Assembly (NCBI GenBank): GCA_022561985.1
Contig: JADFQE010000008.1
Span: 1 to 41,811, forward strand
DNA length: 41,811 nucleotides
From: Chloroflexota bacterium
GTDB lineage: Bacteria > Chloroflexota > Dehalococcoidia > Lucifugimonadales > Australimonadaceae
Reading direction: 5' to 3'
Shown piece after piece: positions 17,085 through 26,128 of the stretch (within the stretch, counting starts at the first letter, position 1; each line of letters begins with the position of its first letter). The position numbers and the translations under genes are program-made. The notes under the pieces are model-generated. The model had not been told where the DNA came from and ran no database searches. It saw only the letters and a list, made by a program, of their open reading frames with translations.

Positions 17085-19328
17085 TTACTTCGCGCCCGAG
17101 CGCCCGCGCTCCATCCGCTGGAGCTCGCGCAGCACCTTCTCCGCCGTGATGGGGATGTCGCGGATCCGCACGCCGACGGCGTCCTCGACGGCATTGGCGA
17201 TGGCCGCGGCCACGGGGACGTTCGCGAGCTCGCCGATGCCCTTGACCTGGTAGGGGCCGACGCCGGTCTTCGACTCGACCAGCACCGTCTGGAGCTCCGG
17301 CACGTCGAGGAGCGTGGGGAGCTTGTAGTCGGCGAAGCTCGTCACGGTCCCGCGGCCGTCCTCCACGATCAGCTCCTCCATCATCCCCTGGCCCATGCCC
17401 TGGACGACGCCGCCGTTGATCTGGCCCTGGTGGCCGATCGGGTTCACGATCGTGCCCACGTCGTGGGCGGAGGTGAAGCGAAGCAGGGTGACGTTCCCCG
17501 TGTCCGTGTCGACTTCGACCTCCGCGATCTGCGCGGTGAACCCGATGACGGGCGACTGTCCGGTGTCGCGGTTGATCGCCTGCTTGAGGATGGTGCGGTT
17601 CACCCGGGTGAGGAGCTTGGCCCAGCTCTCGCGCTCGCCCGTGCTCTGGTTGACGACGACCTCGCCCTCGACCGCCAACCGCTCCTCCGGCCAGCCGAGC
17701 AGCTCCGCCGCCAGGCGGACGACCTCCTCCTTCACCGCCTCGACCGCCTGGAAGGCCGCGCCGCTCGCGATCCGCGTGACGCGGCTGGCGCCGGTGCCCG
17801 AATCGAAGGGCGTGGAGTCGGTGTCCAGGAGCGTGATGCCGATGCGCTCGGGCGGGAGCGCCATCCCCTCGGCCACGATCTGCTGCATGACGGTGTGCGC
17901 GCCCGTCCCCTGCTCGAAGACGGGGGTGCCGATGGTGACGGAGCCGTCGGGGGCGAGGGTGACCTGCACGACGGACTCGCCGCTCCCCGGCGCGCGGTGG
18001 TGCATGGCGATGCCCCGGCCGACGTTGGGCGGCTTGGGCGACCCGTACCCGGCCGCCGCCACGCCCCTCTGGAGCGTCTCGATCGCCTTGATCTCCGCGA
18101 AGCTGTTGCCCGTCGCCATCTTCTCACCCTCGCGGATGAGGTTCTTCAGGCGGAACTCCAGCGGGTCCATGCCGATCGCGCGGGCGATGCAGTCGACGTG
18201 GGACTCGCCGGCGAACCGGGCCTGGGGGCCGCCCGAGGCGCGCATCTGGCCGCCGGGGATGTTGTTCGTGTAGACGCGGATGGACTCCATGTACAGGTTG
18301 GGGACCCGGTAGGGCTCGATGGGGTTGAAGGCGCCGTCCAGGGCCGCGCGGGGCCGGAAGCCCCCGTAGGCGCCGCTGTTGAAGATGGCCCTCATCTTGT
18401 GGGCCACGAGCGTCCCGTCGCGGTTGACCCCCGTCTTCCAGGTGATGCTGGCCGCGTGCCGCGGGGCGCCCGCCGTGAGCTCCTCCGTGTAGTCCATGAG
18501 CATCCGTACCGGGCGGCCGGTCCGCTTGGCGAGGAAGTAAGCCACGGGCTCGTCCTGGACGGCGCCCTTGCCGCCGAAGTCCCCACCGATGACGACGGGG
18601 TTCACGCAGATCTGCTCCAGCGGCATCTCCAGGCCGGTGGCCATCGCGAGCTTCAGGCTGTGGGGCGCCTTGTTCGACGCCCAGACCTGCACCCGGCCGT
18701 CGTCGTCGATCCAGACCAGGCAGGAGTGCGGCTCGAAGTAGCCCTGGTGGACGCGCGCCATCGTGAAGGTGTTCTCGACGATCACGTCGGCCTCGGCGAA
18801 TCCCGCCTCCACGTCCCCCTTCTCGCGCACCTCGTGGGAGAAGGCGTTGGACGGCGTCTCCAGCTTCCTGTGCATGCCGTCGTAGCTCATCATGTCCGGG
18901 TGGAGGATGGGGGCGTCATCCAGCAGCGCCGCCTCGGGGTCGAGCACCGCGGCGAGCTCCTCGTACTCCACCACGATCAGGTCCACGGCGCGCTTGGCCG
19001 TGTCGAGGTCGTCGGCGGCCACCGCCGCCACCCGCTCGCCCGCGAAGCGCACGCGGTCGACGGCAAGCGGCGTCACGTCCCGCAGACCCTTGCTGTACAG
19101 GATCCCCCGGACGTCCTCCCCCGTGATGATGGCGTGGACGCCCGGAAGCGCGCGTGCCTTGGAGGTGTCGATGCTCACGATGCGGGCGTAGGGGAAGGGG
19201 CTGCGGAGCGCGCGGGCCCAGAGCGTCCCGGGCAGGCTGATGTCCGCGGTGTAGCGCGCCGCGCCCGTCACCTTGTCCACGCCGTCGATCCGCGGCACGC
19301 TCTGGCCTACGACCTGGTAAGGGGCCAT
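17085..19328 (-). CDS. Molybdenum hydroxylase large subunit (xanthine dehydrogenase family) 2
   Basis: This 747-aa paralogue of the protein at 4505-6742 has the same layout: hammerhead domain at the N-terminus (VDKVTGAARYTADI), IGGDFGGKG (about 247), GGQMRASGGPQ (about 363) and the catalytic-glutamate segment KGIGEL (about 702). Where copy 1 has RAPG, this one has RASG, a change in the substrate-facing loop. The CO dehydrogenase cysteine loop is absent. The ATG at 19328 follows GAGGAGAG. No FeS or FAD subunit genes are adjacent. It shares its transcript with the VOC-fold gene upstream. Confidence 0.93.
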   Translation of the reverse strand: MAPYQVVGQSVPRIDGVDKVTGAARYTADISLPGTLWARALRSPFPYARIVSIDTSKARALPGVHAIITGEDVRGILYSKGLRDVTPLAVDRVRFAGERVAAVAADDLDTAKRAVDLIVVEYEELAAVLDPEAALLDDAPILHPDMMSYDGMHRKLETPSNAFSHEVREKGDVEAGFAEADVIVENTFTMARVHQGYFEPHSCLVWIDDDGRVQVWASNKAPHSLKLAMATGLEMPLEQICVNPVVIGGDFGGKGAVQDEPVAYFLAKRTGRPVRMLMDYTEELTAGAPRHAASITWKTGVNRDGTLVAHKMRAIFNSGAYGGFRPRAALDGAFNPIEPYRVPNLYMESIRVYTNNIPGGQMRASGGPQARFAGESHVDCIARAIGMDPLEFRLKNLIREGEKMATGNSFAEIKAIETLQRGVAAAGYGSPKPPNVGRGIAMHHRAPGSGESVVQVTLAPDGSVTIGTPVFEQGTGAHTVMQQIVAEGMALPPERIGITLLDTDSTPFDSGTGASRVTRIASGAAFQAVEAVKEEVVRLAAELLGWPEERLAVEGEVVVNQSTGERESWAKLLTRVNRTILKQAINRDTGQSPVIGFTAQIAEVEVDTDTGNVTLLRFTSAHDVGTIVNPIGHQGQINGGVVQGMGQGMMEELIVEDGRGTVTSFADYKLPTLLDVPELQTVLVESKTGVGPYQVKGIGELANVPVAAAIANAVEDAVGVRIRDIPITAEKVLRELQRMERGRSGAK

Positions 19329-19415
19329 GGGTTCTCTCCTCGAAGTGCGGCGCGCCGTCGCGGGTCAGCGGCACGCTGCTGGCGGGCCGCTGGGTCGGGT
19401 CGGGGATGCCTGCTT

Positions 19416-19877
19416 CTAGAGCTGGTCGGTGAGCTGGAGCTGGTTGCCGTCCGGGTCGAAGAAGTAGATGACCTCGTGCCCCCGGTTCTGGAGGCAGTAG
19501 TTGACGCCTCGCTTCTCCAGCTCCGCCGGCACGCGGGCGAACTCCTCGGGGGTGATGACCCACGCATGGTGCGTGCGGCCGTCCTCGACCACCTCGGCGG
19601 CCGTTATCGTGTCCCCTTCCCTGACCAGCCGGAGGCTCTCGTCCCTCGCCGAGGGCGAGTCTCGCTCGATGTCCATCCGCCGCAGGAACAGGACGAGCTG
19701 CTGGCCGGCGACGTCCTCGTTGCCCGCGTACAGCCGGACCTGCCGGTCGTCCGGGCCCGGGTCCCCTTCGTCGGGGCACTTGAGGCCCACGACGTCGAGA
19801 TAGAAGTCCTTGGCTCGCTTCAGGTCGTTGACGGGTAGGCCGAAGTGCTGGAACGTGTGCGGGCTCACCATTGGCAT
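19416..19877 (-). CDS. VOC-fold (glyoxalase/extradiol-type) protein
   Basis: The 153-aa protein has the paired beta-alpha-beta-beta-beta modules of the vicinal oxygen chelate family. FQHFGLPVNDLKRAKDFYLD starts module one and FFDPDGNQLQL ends module two. In metal-dependent members the last motif usually reads DPDGNxxE; here Gln replaces the ligand Glu. Other conserved histidines (FQHF, THHAW) are present, so metal binding may be altered or lost. The start at 19877 is picked for the GGAGGA site eight bases before it, over a frame-open ATG at 19892. It precedes the molybdenum hydroxylase gene by 88 bases on the same strand. Confidence 0.82.
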   Translation of the reverse strand: MPMVSPHTFQHFGLPVNDLKRAKDFYLDVVGLKCPDEGDPGPDDRQVRLYAGNEDVAGQQLVLFLRRMDIERDSPSARDESLRLVREGDTITAAEVVEDGRTHHAWVITPEEFARVPAELEKRGVNYCLQNRGHEVIYFFDPDGNQLQLTDQL

Positions 19878-20020
19878 GACTGATTCCTCCATCCATGTAG
19901 TGTGGAGCGCCTGTAGGGCTGAACCTTACTGCTGCGTCAGTGTCCGCGCAACGGGAGGGCCAGGTGTGTGTGGGTCGGCGCGGCGGCTCTGCGTACCAGT
20001 GGATGCTCGGGCCGTGAGTC

Positions 20021-21079
20021 TTACAGTCCGTAAAACTTCACCGCGTTCTCGCCCATGATCTTGTCGATGACCCGCGGCTCGACGTCGCCCTCCTCGCGCA
20101 TCACCCGCATCGCCTCGATCTCGCTCGACTGGTCCTGGTGCCCGTAGTCCGTCCCGATGAGGATGTTGTCCTCGCCCGCGTACTTGAGCACGTAGGGCAG
20201 GTCGTCGTCGGTCTGGCAGGTCACCCAGATGTTGTGGTCCTTCAGCGGGAACTCGCCGAGCGTGCGGCCGCGGGTCTCCAGCCGCCGGCGCAGGTCGTGG
20301 ACCATGTAGGGGACCCACTGCGCGCTGGCTTCGATGAACCCCCAGCGCAGCGTCGGGAACATCTGCGGGATGCTGTTGGTGATGAGCAGGTGGCAGGCCG
20401 CGACCGACATCAGGCGGAGGTGGCCGAAGGTCCCGCCCGCGGCGTCCTTCGACCAGACGGCGGCGGAGGTGGCGTTGGAGTTGCCGATGTGGACCGTGAT
20501 CGGTATGTCGAGCTTGGCGGCCTCCTCGTAGAGTGGGAAGAACGACGGGTCGCTCAGCAGCCGGTCGTCCTCGATGCTCCGCATCGACACCCCGCACGCG
20601 CCGTGCTCCTTCGAGAAGTGCAGCTCGTTGATGGCCTCCTCGATGGTCCGCAGCGGCAGCATGCACGCCCAGCGCAGCCGTCCCTTGCCCTGCTCCCAGA
20701 TATCGGCGAGCCAGCGGTTGTAGCTGCGGGAGAGCGCGACCTCGGTCTCGGGCTCGTCGCACATGCGCCTGATGTAGATCGTTGGATAGAGGACCTGGAC
20801 GTCGATGCCAAGCTCGTCCATGTGCGCGATGCGGCCGGGGATGTCCTCCATGTACCGTTTGGCGTCGTCCGTCACCATCCCGCGCTTGACGTTGGCGACG
20901 AGGCCCTTGGCGGCGACGGGGCCGCGGGCGTTCCCGCGCAGCTTGCCTTCGATCATCCAGTAGGTGCGGCCGTCGCTGCCCTGCACGATCTCGGGGCGGT
21001 ACTTGGCGTCCGCGCCCTCCATGTAGGCCCAGGTCTGCTCCGTCTCGACCACGTGCGTGTCGGAGTCGATGACCGTCAT
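20021..21079 (-). CDS. Amidohydrolase-family (ACMSD-like) metal enzyme 2
   Basis: The 352-aa TIM barrel is of the Amidohydro_2 family. DSDTHVVE (Asp7, His9, Glu12) is the N-terminal metal motif. ITVHIGNSN supplies the central histidine and LIGTDYGHQD the late aspartate. The start at 21079 follows AGGAGGAG, and a well-formed promoter lies 30-60 bases upstream. It stands alone, divergent from the dehydrogenase/TPP operon. Together with amidohydrolase 1 it would suit removal of carboxyl groups after ring cleavage, as in the aminomuconate pathway; this is inference from family. Confidence 0.88.
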   Translation of the reverse strand: MTVIDSDTHVVETEQTWAYMEGADAKYRPEIVQGSDGRTYWMIEGKLRGNARGPVAAKGLVANVKRGMVTDDAKRYMEDIPGRIAHMDELGIDVQVLYPTIYIRRMCDEPETEVALSRSYNRWLADIWEQGKGRLRWACMLPLRTIEEAINELHFSKEHGACGVSMRSIEDDRLLSDPSFFPLYEEAAKLDIPITVHIGNSNATSAAVWSKDAAGGTFGHLRLMSVAACHLLITNSIPQMFPTLRWGFIEASAQWVPYMVHDLRRRLETRGRTLGEFPLKDHNIWVTCQTDDDLPYVLKYAGEDNILIGTDYGHQDQSSEIEAMRVMREEGDVEPRVIDKIMGENAVKFYGL

Positions 21080-21108
21080 GGCGCTCCTCCTGCTCGTCGC
21101 GTAGCGGC

Positions 21109-21137
21109 ACGCTAGCATCGCCCCGGGCGGGTGTAAA
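21109..21137 (-). promoter_or_regulatory. Promoter for amidohydrolase 2 (TTTACA-17-TAGCGT)
   Basis: On the minus strand TTTACA (21137-21132, five of six consensus bases) is followed after 17 bases by TAGCGT, preceded by TGC to give an extended -10 (TGCTAGCGT). Transcription would start near 21102, with a leader of about 23 bases carrying the ribosome site. This is the best-formed promoter of the TGCTAnnnT set. Confidence 0.55.
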
Positions 21138-21258
21138 GCGGCGGGTACCGGCCCGCCACGCGAGCGGCGCGCCGCCATCCGCGCTCACTCCGAGGAACAC
21201 AACCGCCGGCCCGCCGACGCACTAGAATGGCGCCGTCCCGCTCCGGAGGAGCCATCAC

Positions 21259-22356
21259 ATGAGCGCGGTGCGGATCGGCGTGATCGGCGTGGGGTTCGGT
21301 GCCCGCGTCCACATCCCCGCCTACCAGTCGGAGGGTCTCGACGTCGTCGCGGTCTGCACGCGGCACGAGGAGACGGCGCGCGCGGCCGCGGAGCGCTTCG
21401 GCATACCCAACGTCTTCACCGGCCACGAGGCGATGCTCGCGATGGACGGCCTGGACGCCGTGGCCGTCGTGGGCCCGCGGGAGCTGCACCACCCGATGGC
21501 CATGGCCGCGCTCGCTGCCGGGAAGCACGTCATCTGCGAGAAGCCCTTCACCACCGAGCTCCACCACGCCCGTGACTTATGGCGCAAGGCGGAGGCCACG
21601 GGGCTCACGGCGATGGTCGCCCACGAGTTCCGCTTCGCCTCGGCGCGTGCGCGCGTGCGGGAGCTCGTCGCCGAGGGCTACGTCGGCTCGCTCCACATGG
21701 TCCGCGCGTGGCTGGTCCGCGACGGCAAGGTGAAGAGCCGCGGGCAGCCCTACGACTATGGGTCCGATGACGCCAAGGGGGGCGCCGGGCTGCTGTGGAG
21801 CCAGGGCTCGCACTACGTCGACTGTTTGCTGCACTGGTTCGGGGAGGTGTCCGAGGTCTCGGGCGATGTCTTCACCCACGTGGCCGAGCGCACCGACCCG
21901 CGGACGGGCGAGGTCGTGGCCGCCACGGCCGACGACGCCTTCGGGCTCACGCTGCGCTTCGCAACGGGAGGCTGGGCGCACCTGACCGGCAGCTACGCCT
22001 CGATCGCGGGCTCGGGCTCCGGCTTCGAGGTCTACGGAAGCGAGGGCACGCTGGTCACGCCGCAGGCCGCGGGCTCGCCGAACCCACCCGCGCACGGGAC
22101 GCTGCTCGGCGCCAAGGCCGGCGCCAAGGAGTTGGAGGAGCTGCCGGTACCCGAGCGGCTGGCGCCCTTCACCGACGAGCGCGACGACCGCCTGATGCCG
22201 ATGCGGCTGCTGGTGCGCGAGTTCCTGCGCGGCATCGAGACCGGCACGTCGCCGTCGCCGAGCTTCCGCGACGGCTACCGCGTGCAGCAGGTCCTGCACG
22301 CCGTCCGCGAGTCCTCGGCCACCGGCCGCACCGTCAAGATCCCACCGGAGGAGTAG
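21259..22356 (+). CDS. Gfo/Idh/MocA-family oxidoreductase
   Basis: This 365-aa NAD(P)-dependent dehydrogenase has the Rossmann motif GVIGVGFGARVHIP at the N-terminus, CEKPF (conserved lysine) near 94 and GSHYVDCLLHW, whose H-x2-D is the usual catalytic dyad. Family members oxidise sugars, inositols or remove side groups from ring compounds. The start follows GGAGGAG, and a -10-like TAGAAT lies at 21223-21228. Its stop is two bases before the GTG of the TPP-enzyme gene, with the ribosome site for that gene inside this one, so the two are translationally linked. Confidence 0.9.
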   Translation: MSAVRIGVIGVGFGARVHIPAYQSEGLDVVAVCTRHEETARAAAERFGIPNVFTGHEAMLAMDGLDAVAVVGPRELHHPMAMAALAAGKHVICEKPFTTELHHARDLWRKAEATGLTAMVAHEFRFASARARVRELVAEGYVGSLHMVRAWLVRDGKVKSRGQPYDYGSDDAKGGAGLLWSQGSHYVDCLLHWFGEVSEVSGDVFTHVAERTDPRTGEVVAATADDAFGLTLRFATGGWAHLTGSYASIAGSGSGFEVYGSEGTLVTPQAAGSPNPPAHGTLLGAKAGAKELEELPVPERLAPFTDERDDRLMPMRLLVREFLRGIETGTSPSPSFRDGYRVQQVLHAVRESSATGRTVKIPPEE

Positions 22357-22358
22357 CC

Positions 22359-23990
22359 GTGAAAGCCCGCGACGCCATCGCCCACGTCCTGAAGCAGGAG
22401 GGGGTCGAGTACCTCTTCTGCTACCCCACCACAGCCCTCATCGAGTCGGTGGCCGAGGCCGGCATCCGGCCGATCATCTGCCGCCAGGAGCGCGTCGGTC
22501 TGGGCATGGCTGATGGCTACGCCCGCGTCACCAACGGCGAGCGCATCGGCGTGTTCGCCATGCAGGCGGGCCCCGGCGCGGAGAACGCGTTCGCGGGCGT
22601 GGCGACGGCCTACTCCGACTCCTCCCCCGTGCTCGTGCTGCCCTCGGGCTACCCCCGCGACCGCGCCGGCTGGCCGCGCTACTTCACCTCCGCGCACGCC
22701 TACCCCGGCGTGACCAAGTGGCTCGAGCAGGTGAACGACGCCGGCGAGGTGGTGGACGCCATGCGGCGCGCCTTCTCGCGGCTGCGGAACGGGCGCCTGG
22801 GCCCCGTGATGGTCGAGGTTCCCGTGGACGTGGCCGAGGAGGAGGTCGGCGAGGTCGCCTACGAGCCCGTGCGGACCGCCCGGAGCGGCGGCGACCCACG
22901 CGACGTCGAGCGCGCCGCCCGGGCGCTCCTCGATGCGCGGGCTCCCGTGCTGCACGCCGGGGGTGGCGTGCTCTACGCCGGCGCGACGCCGGAGCTGGTG
23001 GAGCTCGCCGAGCTGCTCGGTGCGCCGGTGGTCACGACGATCCTCGGCAAGAGCGCGTTCCCGGAGGACCACCCGCTCTCGCTCGGGACGTGGGCGCGCG
23101 TGATGACGCGCCAGGCGAAGCGCTTCGTCGATGCGGCCGACGTGATCGCAGGCATCGGCGCGAGCATGGCGGTCCACGCCATGGCCGCACCGATCCCCGA
23201 TGGCAAGACGCTGGTGCAGATCACCAACGACGAGACCGACTTCAACCGCAACTACCACGTCGAGTACCCGGTCTTGGGCGACGCCAAGCTCGTGCTGGCG
23301 CAGCTCATCGACGCGGTCCGCGACGCCGGGGCCGGGCGGCGCAAGCGCAACAACGCCGAGATCGCCGAGGAGATACGTCAGGTGCGCGAGGAGTGGCTCG
23401 CCGAGTGGCAGGCCAAGCTCGGGTCTCCCGACGCGCCGATCAGTCCCTACCGGGTCGTCTGGGAGCTGAACCGCACGATACCGCCCGAGGATGCGATCGT
23501 GACCCACGACTCCGGCAGCCCGCGCGACCAGATGGTGCCGTTCTACCGCTCGGCGGGCCCGCGCAGCTACTTGGGCTGGGGCAAATCGCACGGCCTCGGC
23601 ACGGGATTGGGCCTGGCCATGGGCGCCAAGCTCGCCGCGCCGGACAAGGTCTGCATCAACTTCATGGGCGACGCCGCCTTCGGCATGACGGGCCTCGACT
23701 TCGAGACGGCGGTGCGGTGCAACATCCCCATCATCACCATCGTCTCGAACAACTTCCGCATGGCCATCGAGACCGACCGCATGGCCGCCTCGCACGAGCG
23801 CTACGACACGCTGGACGTCAGCGGCAACTACGCCGACCTGGCGCGCTCACTCGGCGGCTGGGCCGAGCGCGTCGAGGACCCAGCCGAGCTCGGCCCAGCC
23901 ATCGCCCGCGCCCGCCGCGCCACGGAGGAGGGCAGGCCAGCGCTCCTCGAAGTGCTGACGGCTGGCGAGACCGAGGTCAGCCACGGGTAG
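22359..23990 (+). CDS. Thiamine-diphosphate enzyme (acetolactate synthase-like)
   Basis: The 543-aa protein has the three-domain layout of the acetolactate synthase/benzoylformate decarboxylase superfamily. The catalytic Glu44 is in CRQERVGLGMADGYAR. The central domain (about 180-320) is present. The ThDP-Mg motif runs from GDAAF (437) to NN (464-465). Substrate-specific residues cannot be read; decarboxylation or carboligation of a 2-oxo acid is expected. It uses a GTG start after GGAGGAG, coupled to the upstream dehydrogenase. It ends six bases from the convergent oxidoreductase gene. Confidence 0.9.
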   Translation: MKARDAIAHVLKQEGVEYLFCYPTTALIESVAEAGIRPIICRQERVGLGMADGYARVTNGERIGVFAMQAGPGAENAFAGVATAYSDSSPVLVLPSGYPRDRAGWPRYFTSAHAYPGVTKWLEQVNDAGEVVDAMRRAFSRLRNGRLGPVMVEVPVDVAEEEVGEVAYEPVRTARSGGDPRDVERAARALLDARAPVLHAGGGVLYAGATPELVELAELLGAPVVTTILGKSAFPEDHPLSLGTWARVMTRQAKRFVDAADVIAGIGASMAVHAMAAPIPDGKTLVQITNDETDFNRNYHVEYPVLGDAKLVLAQLIDAVRDAGAGRRKRNNAEIAEEIRQVREEWLAEWQAKLGSPDAPISPYRVVWELNRTIPPEDAIVTHDSGSPRDQMVPFYRSAGPRSYLGWGKSHGLGTGLGLAMGAKLAAPDKVCINFMGDAAFGMTGLDFETAVRCNIPIITIVSNNFRMAIETDRMAASHERYDTLDVSGNYADLARSLGGWAERVEDPAELGPAIARARRATEEGRPALLEVLTAGETEVSHG

Positions 23991-23996
23991 GGGGCG

Positions 23997-25118
23997 TTAG
24001 GTCCCGAAGCGCGCCGGGTCGTAGGCATCGAGCGGCAGGTCCGTCGCGCCGGTGGCGATGAGGTCGGCCACCGCCTTGGCCATGGCCGGGCCCATCATGA
24101 TGCCCTGGCGCCCGCCGCCCGTGGCGATGTATGCGCCCTCAAGCGTCGGCACACGGCCGAGGATCAGCGCGTTGTCGGGCGTCACCGGCCGCAGGCACGC
24201 CGTCTGGAGGACCAGCTCGGCGTCGGCAAGCGCCGGCAGCATCCGCAGCGCCGCCTCGATGATGTGGTCGCGCGCCGCCGTGGTCTTCGACTCGTCGAAG
24301 CCGGCGTCTTCCTCGGTCGTGCCGGTCCACACCAACCCGTCGGCGGGCTTCGTCATCGCGTAGTTCGAGCCGTGGCCGATGCTGATGCGGTAGGGCTCGC
24401 CGCTCGCGCGCAGCCGGAGGATCTGGCCCTTCAGCGGCCGCACGGGCACGTCGAGCCCGAGCCACGCCGATGCTTGCGCGCACCACGGGCCCATCGCGAG
24501 GACGACGTGCTCGCAGCCCACGACCTCGCCTCCCTCGAGCGCGACGCCCGTGACGCGCCCGCCGTCCTGGCGCAGGCCGACGACCGTCCCCGTCCGCACG
24601 ACCGCGCCGAGCTTCTCGGCCGCCGTCGCGAGCGCGAGCGTGAGCCGGTACGGCTCGACGTCGGCCGAGCCCTCGACGTAGAGCGCGCCGACGGTCTCGG
24701 GCGCGATGCGCGGCTCGAGGGCGCGGGCCGCGGTTCCATCGAGCCACTGCACGGTGTAGCCGGGCTGCGCCTGCTGCCACGTCAGATGCTGCCGGAGCGC
24801 TGCGGCCTCGGTGTCGGAGAGCGCCAGCTTGAGCGTTGGGCGGTCCTGGAACTGGATGTCGACGTCGGTCTCTTCGGCCAGCGACGCCGCGAGCTCACGG
24901 TGCAGCCGCATGCCCTCGGCGATCGCCGGGAAGTTCGGCTGCGGGCCGTTGGGGATGCCGCCGGAGAGGCCGCCGTATGCGAAGCCGGACGCGTGGCTCG
25001 CGATGGCGTCGCGCTCGATCACCGTGCTGGGGATGCCCGCGTGGGCGAGGTAGTAGGCGGTCGCGATACCCGTGATGCCGCCGCCGACGATCACCACGTC
25101 GTGTGCGTTGCTGCTCAT
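23997..25118 (-). CDS. FAD-dependent amine/amino-acid oxidoreductase (DAO family)
   Basis: The 373-aa flavoprotein has the dinucleotide-binding fold VVIVGGGITGIATAYYLAHAG at residues about 8-28, with ERDAIASHASGFAYGG following. The conserved C-terminal GGGRQGIMMGPAMAK closes the FAD site. Members oxidise glycine, sarcosine, proline or related amines, releasing imines. RidA, encoded 3 kb away, deals with such imines. It sits 30 bases downstream of the methyltransferase gene on the same strand, so they are probably one operon. Confidence 0.88.
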   Translation of the reverse strand: MSSNAHDVVIVGGGITGIATAYYLAHAGIPSTVIERDAIASHASGFAYGGLSGGIPNGPQPNFPAIAEGMRLHRELAASLAEETDVDIQFQDRPTLKLALSDTEAAALRQHLTWQQAQPGYTVQWLDGTAARALEPRIAPETVGALYVEGSADVEPYRLTLALATAAEKLGAVVRTGTVVGLRQDGGRVTGVALEGGEVVGCEHVVLAMGPWCAQASAWLGLDVPVRPLKGQILRLRASGEPYRISIGHGSNYAMTKPADGLVWTGTTEEDAGFDESKTTAARDHIIEAALRMLPALADAELVLQTACLRPVTPDNALILGRVPTLEGAYIATGGGRQGIMMGPAMAKAVADLIATGATDLPLDAYDPARFGT

Positions 25119-25148
25119 GGCTGGGCCGGATGGACCGCTCGCTGGCCG

Positions 25149-25880
25149 CTACGCCTTGAAGCCGCCGATGAGCGCGCGGTCGGCCTTCTTGTAGAAGCAG
25201 TCGTAGGCGTCGTACCCGGCCGCCTTCAGCCACTCCAGGTGCCGGACGAGCGTGGCGTCCCGGTGGTGCGGGAACATATCGGTGTGCCGCGGCTCGTTGG
25301 TGGGGGACGGCGGCCGCACGTCCTCGGGGCTCTCGGCCCGCCGCGCCGCCCGGTACCGGTCGCGCATCCCCTCGGTCTCGGGGGAGGCCGTGTCCATGTT
25401 GAAGAACGAACCGCCCGGACGCAGGTTCTTGTAGACGTCGGCATAAAGGCTCGCCATCAGCTCCGCCGAGAGGTGGTGGATCGCCCGCGCGGAGACGACG
25501 ACATCGAAGGGCCCGGCCTCGACCGCCTCGGGCGGGAGCACGCCGGAGCCGAAGTCGCCGACCATGTAGCGGAAGCGGCCGCCGAAGCGGGCCATGCGCT
25601 CCCGGCCGACGGCCATCATGGCCTCGGAGATGTCCAGGCCGATGGCGTGGGCCTTCGGGAAGGCATCGAGCACGACCGCGGCCACGGGCCCGTAGCCGCT
25701 GCCGATGTCCAGCACGCTGAGCTCGGCGTCGCGCTCGGCACCGATGAGGCGGGCCATGTACTCGAAGACGGGCCGTCGCTCCTCGTCCTCGCGCGCGTCC
25801 ATCCGCTGGATGTACTCCTCGACGCGCTGCGCATCGGTCCACTCGTGTCCCGGCTCATGCTCGCTCTGCCCGGTGGTCAT
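25149..25880 (-). CDS. Class I SAM-dependent methyltransferase
   Basis: The 243-aa protein has motif I VLDIGSGYGP (about 56-65), the acidic loop GLDISEAMM and the FDVVVSARAIHHL segment typical of class I methyltransferases. The acceptor is unknown; the HHL variant suggests a small molecule. The start follows AGGAGGG. It is the first gene of a two-gene operon with the FAD oxidoreductase, so methylation of an amine or of its product is a reasonable but unproven guess. Confidence 0.87.
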   Translation of the reverse strand: MTTGQSEHEPGHEWTDAQRVEEYIQRMDAREDEERRPVFEYMARLIGAERDAELSVLDIGSGYGPVAAVVLDAFPKAHAIGLDISEAMMAVGRERMARFGGRFRYMVGDFGSGVLPPEAVEAGPFDVVVSARAIHHLSAELMASLYADVYKNLRPGGSFFNMDTASPETEGMRDRYRAARRAESPEDVRPPSPTNEPRHTDMFPHHRDATLVRHLEWLKAAGYDAYDCFYKKADRALIGGFKA

Positions 25881-26128
25881 CGTCCCTCCTGATCGCTCTG
25901 AGGCTTCGGCGCGAGGCTAGGCGTGCCGTCCCGCCGTGTCAACAAGGGCACTGCCCTTGACCCACTCGCTCGCGCCGAACGTCAGTTGTCCACGAGTCCG
26001 ACTGGGCGCTCGCCGGACCGATGCGGGGTCAAAGGGCCGTGCTCTTGTTGACGGGAAGGGCGAAAGGCCATAGCTTCCCGGCATCGAGTTGGTTTGCCCA
26101 TATCGAGTTGTTGGGGGAGGTGCGCATC

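Noticed and set aside
4505-19328. Aerobic CO dehydrogenase large subunits (CoxL)
   Set aside because: Neither protein has the active-site cysteine loop of CoxL, and the coxS/coxM genes are missing.
17430-19838. An 802-codon plus-strand open frame
   Set aside because: It mirrors the second molybdenum hydroxylase gene, whose motifs are unmistakable on the minus strand. The plus-strand translation has none.
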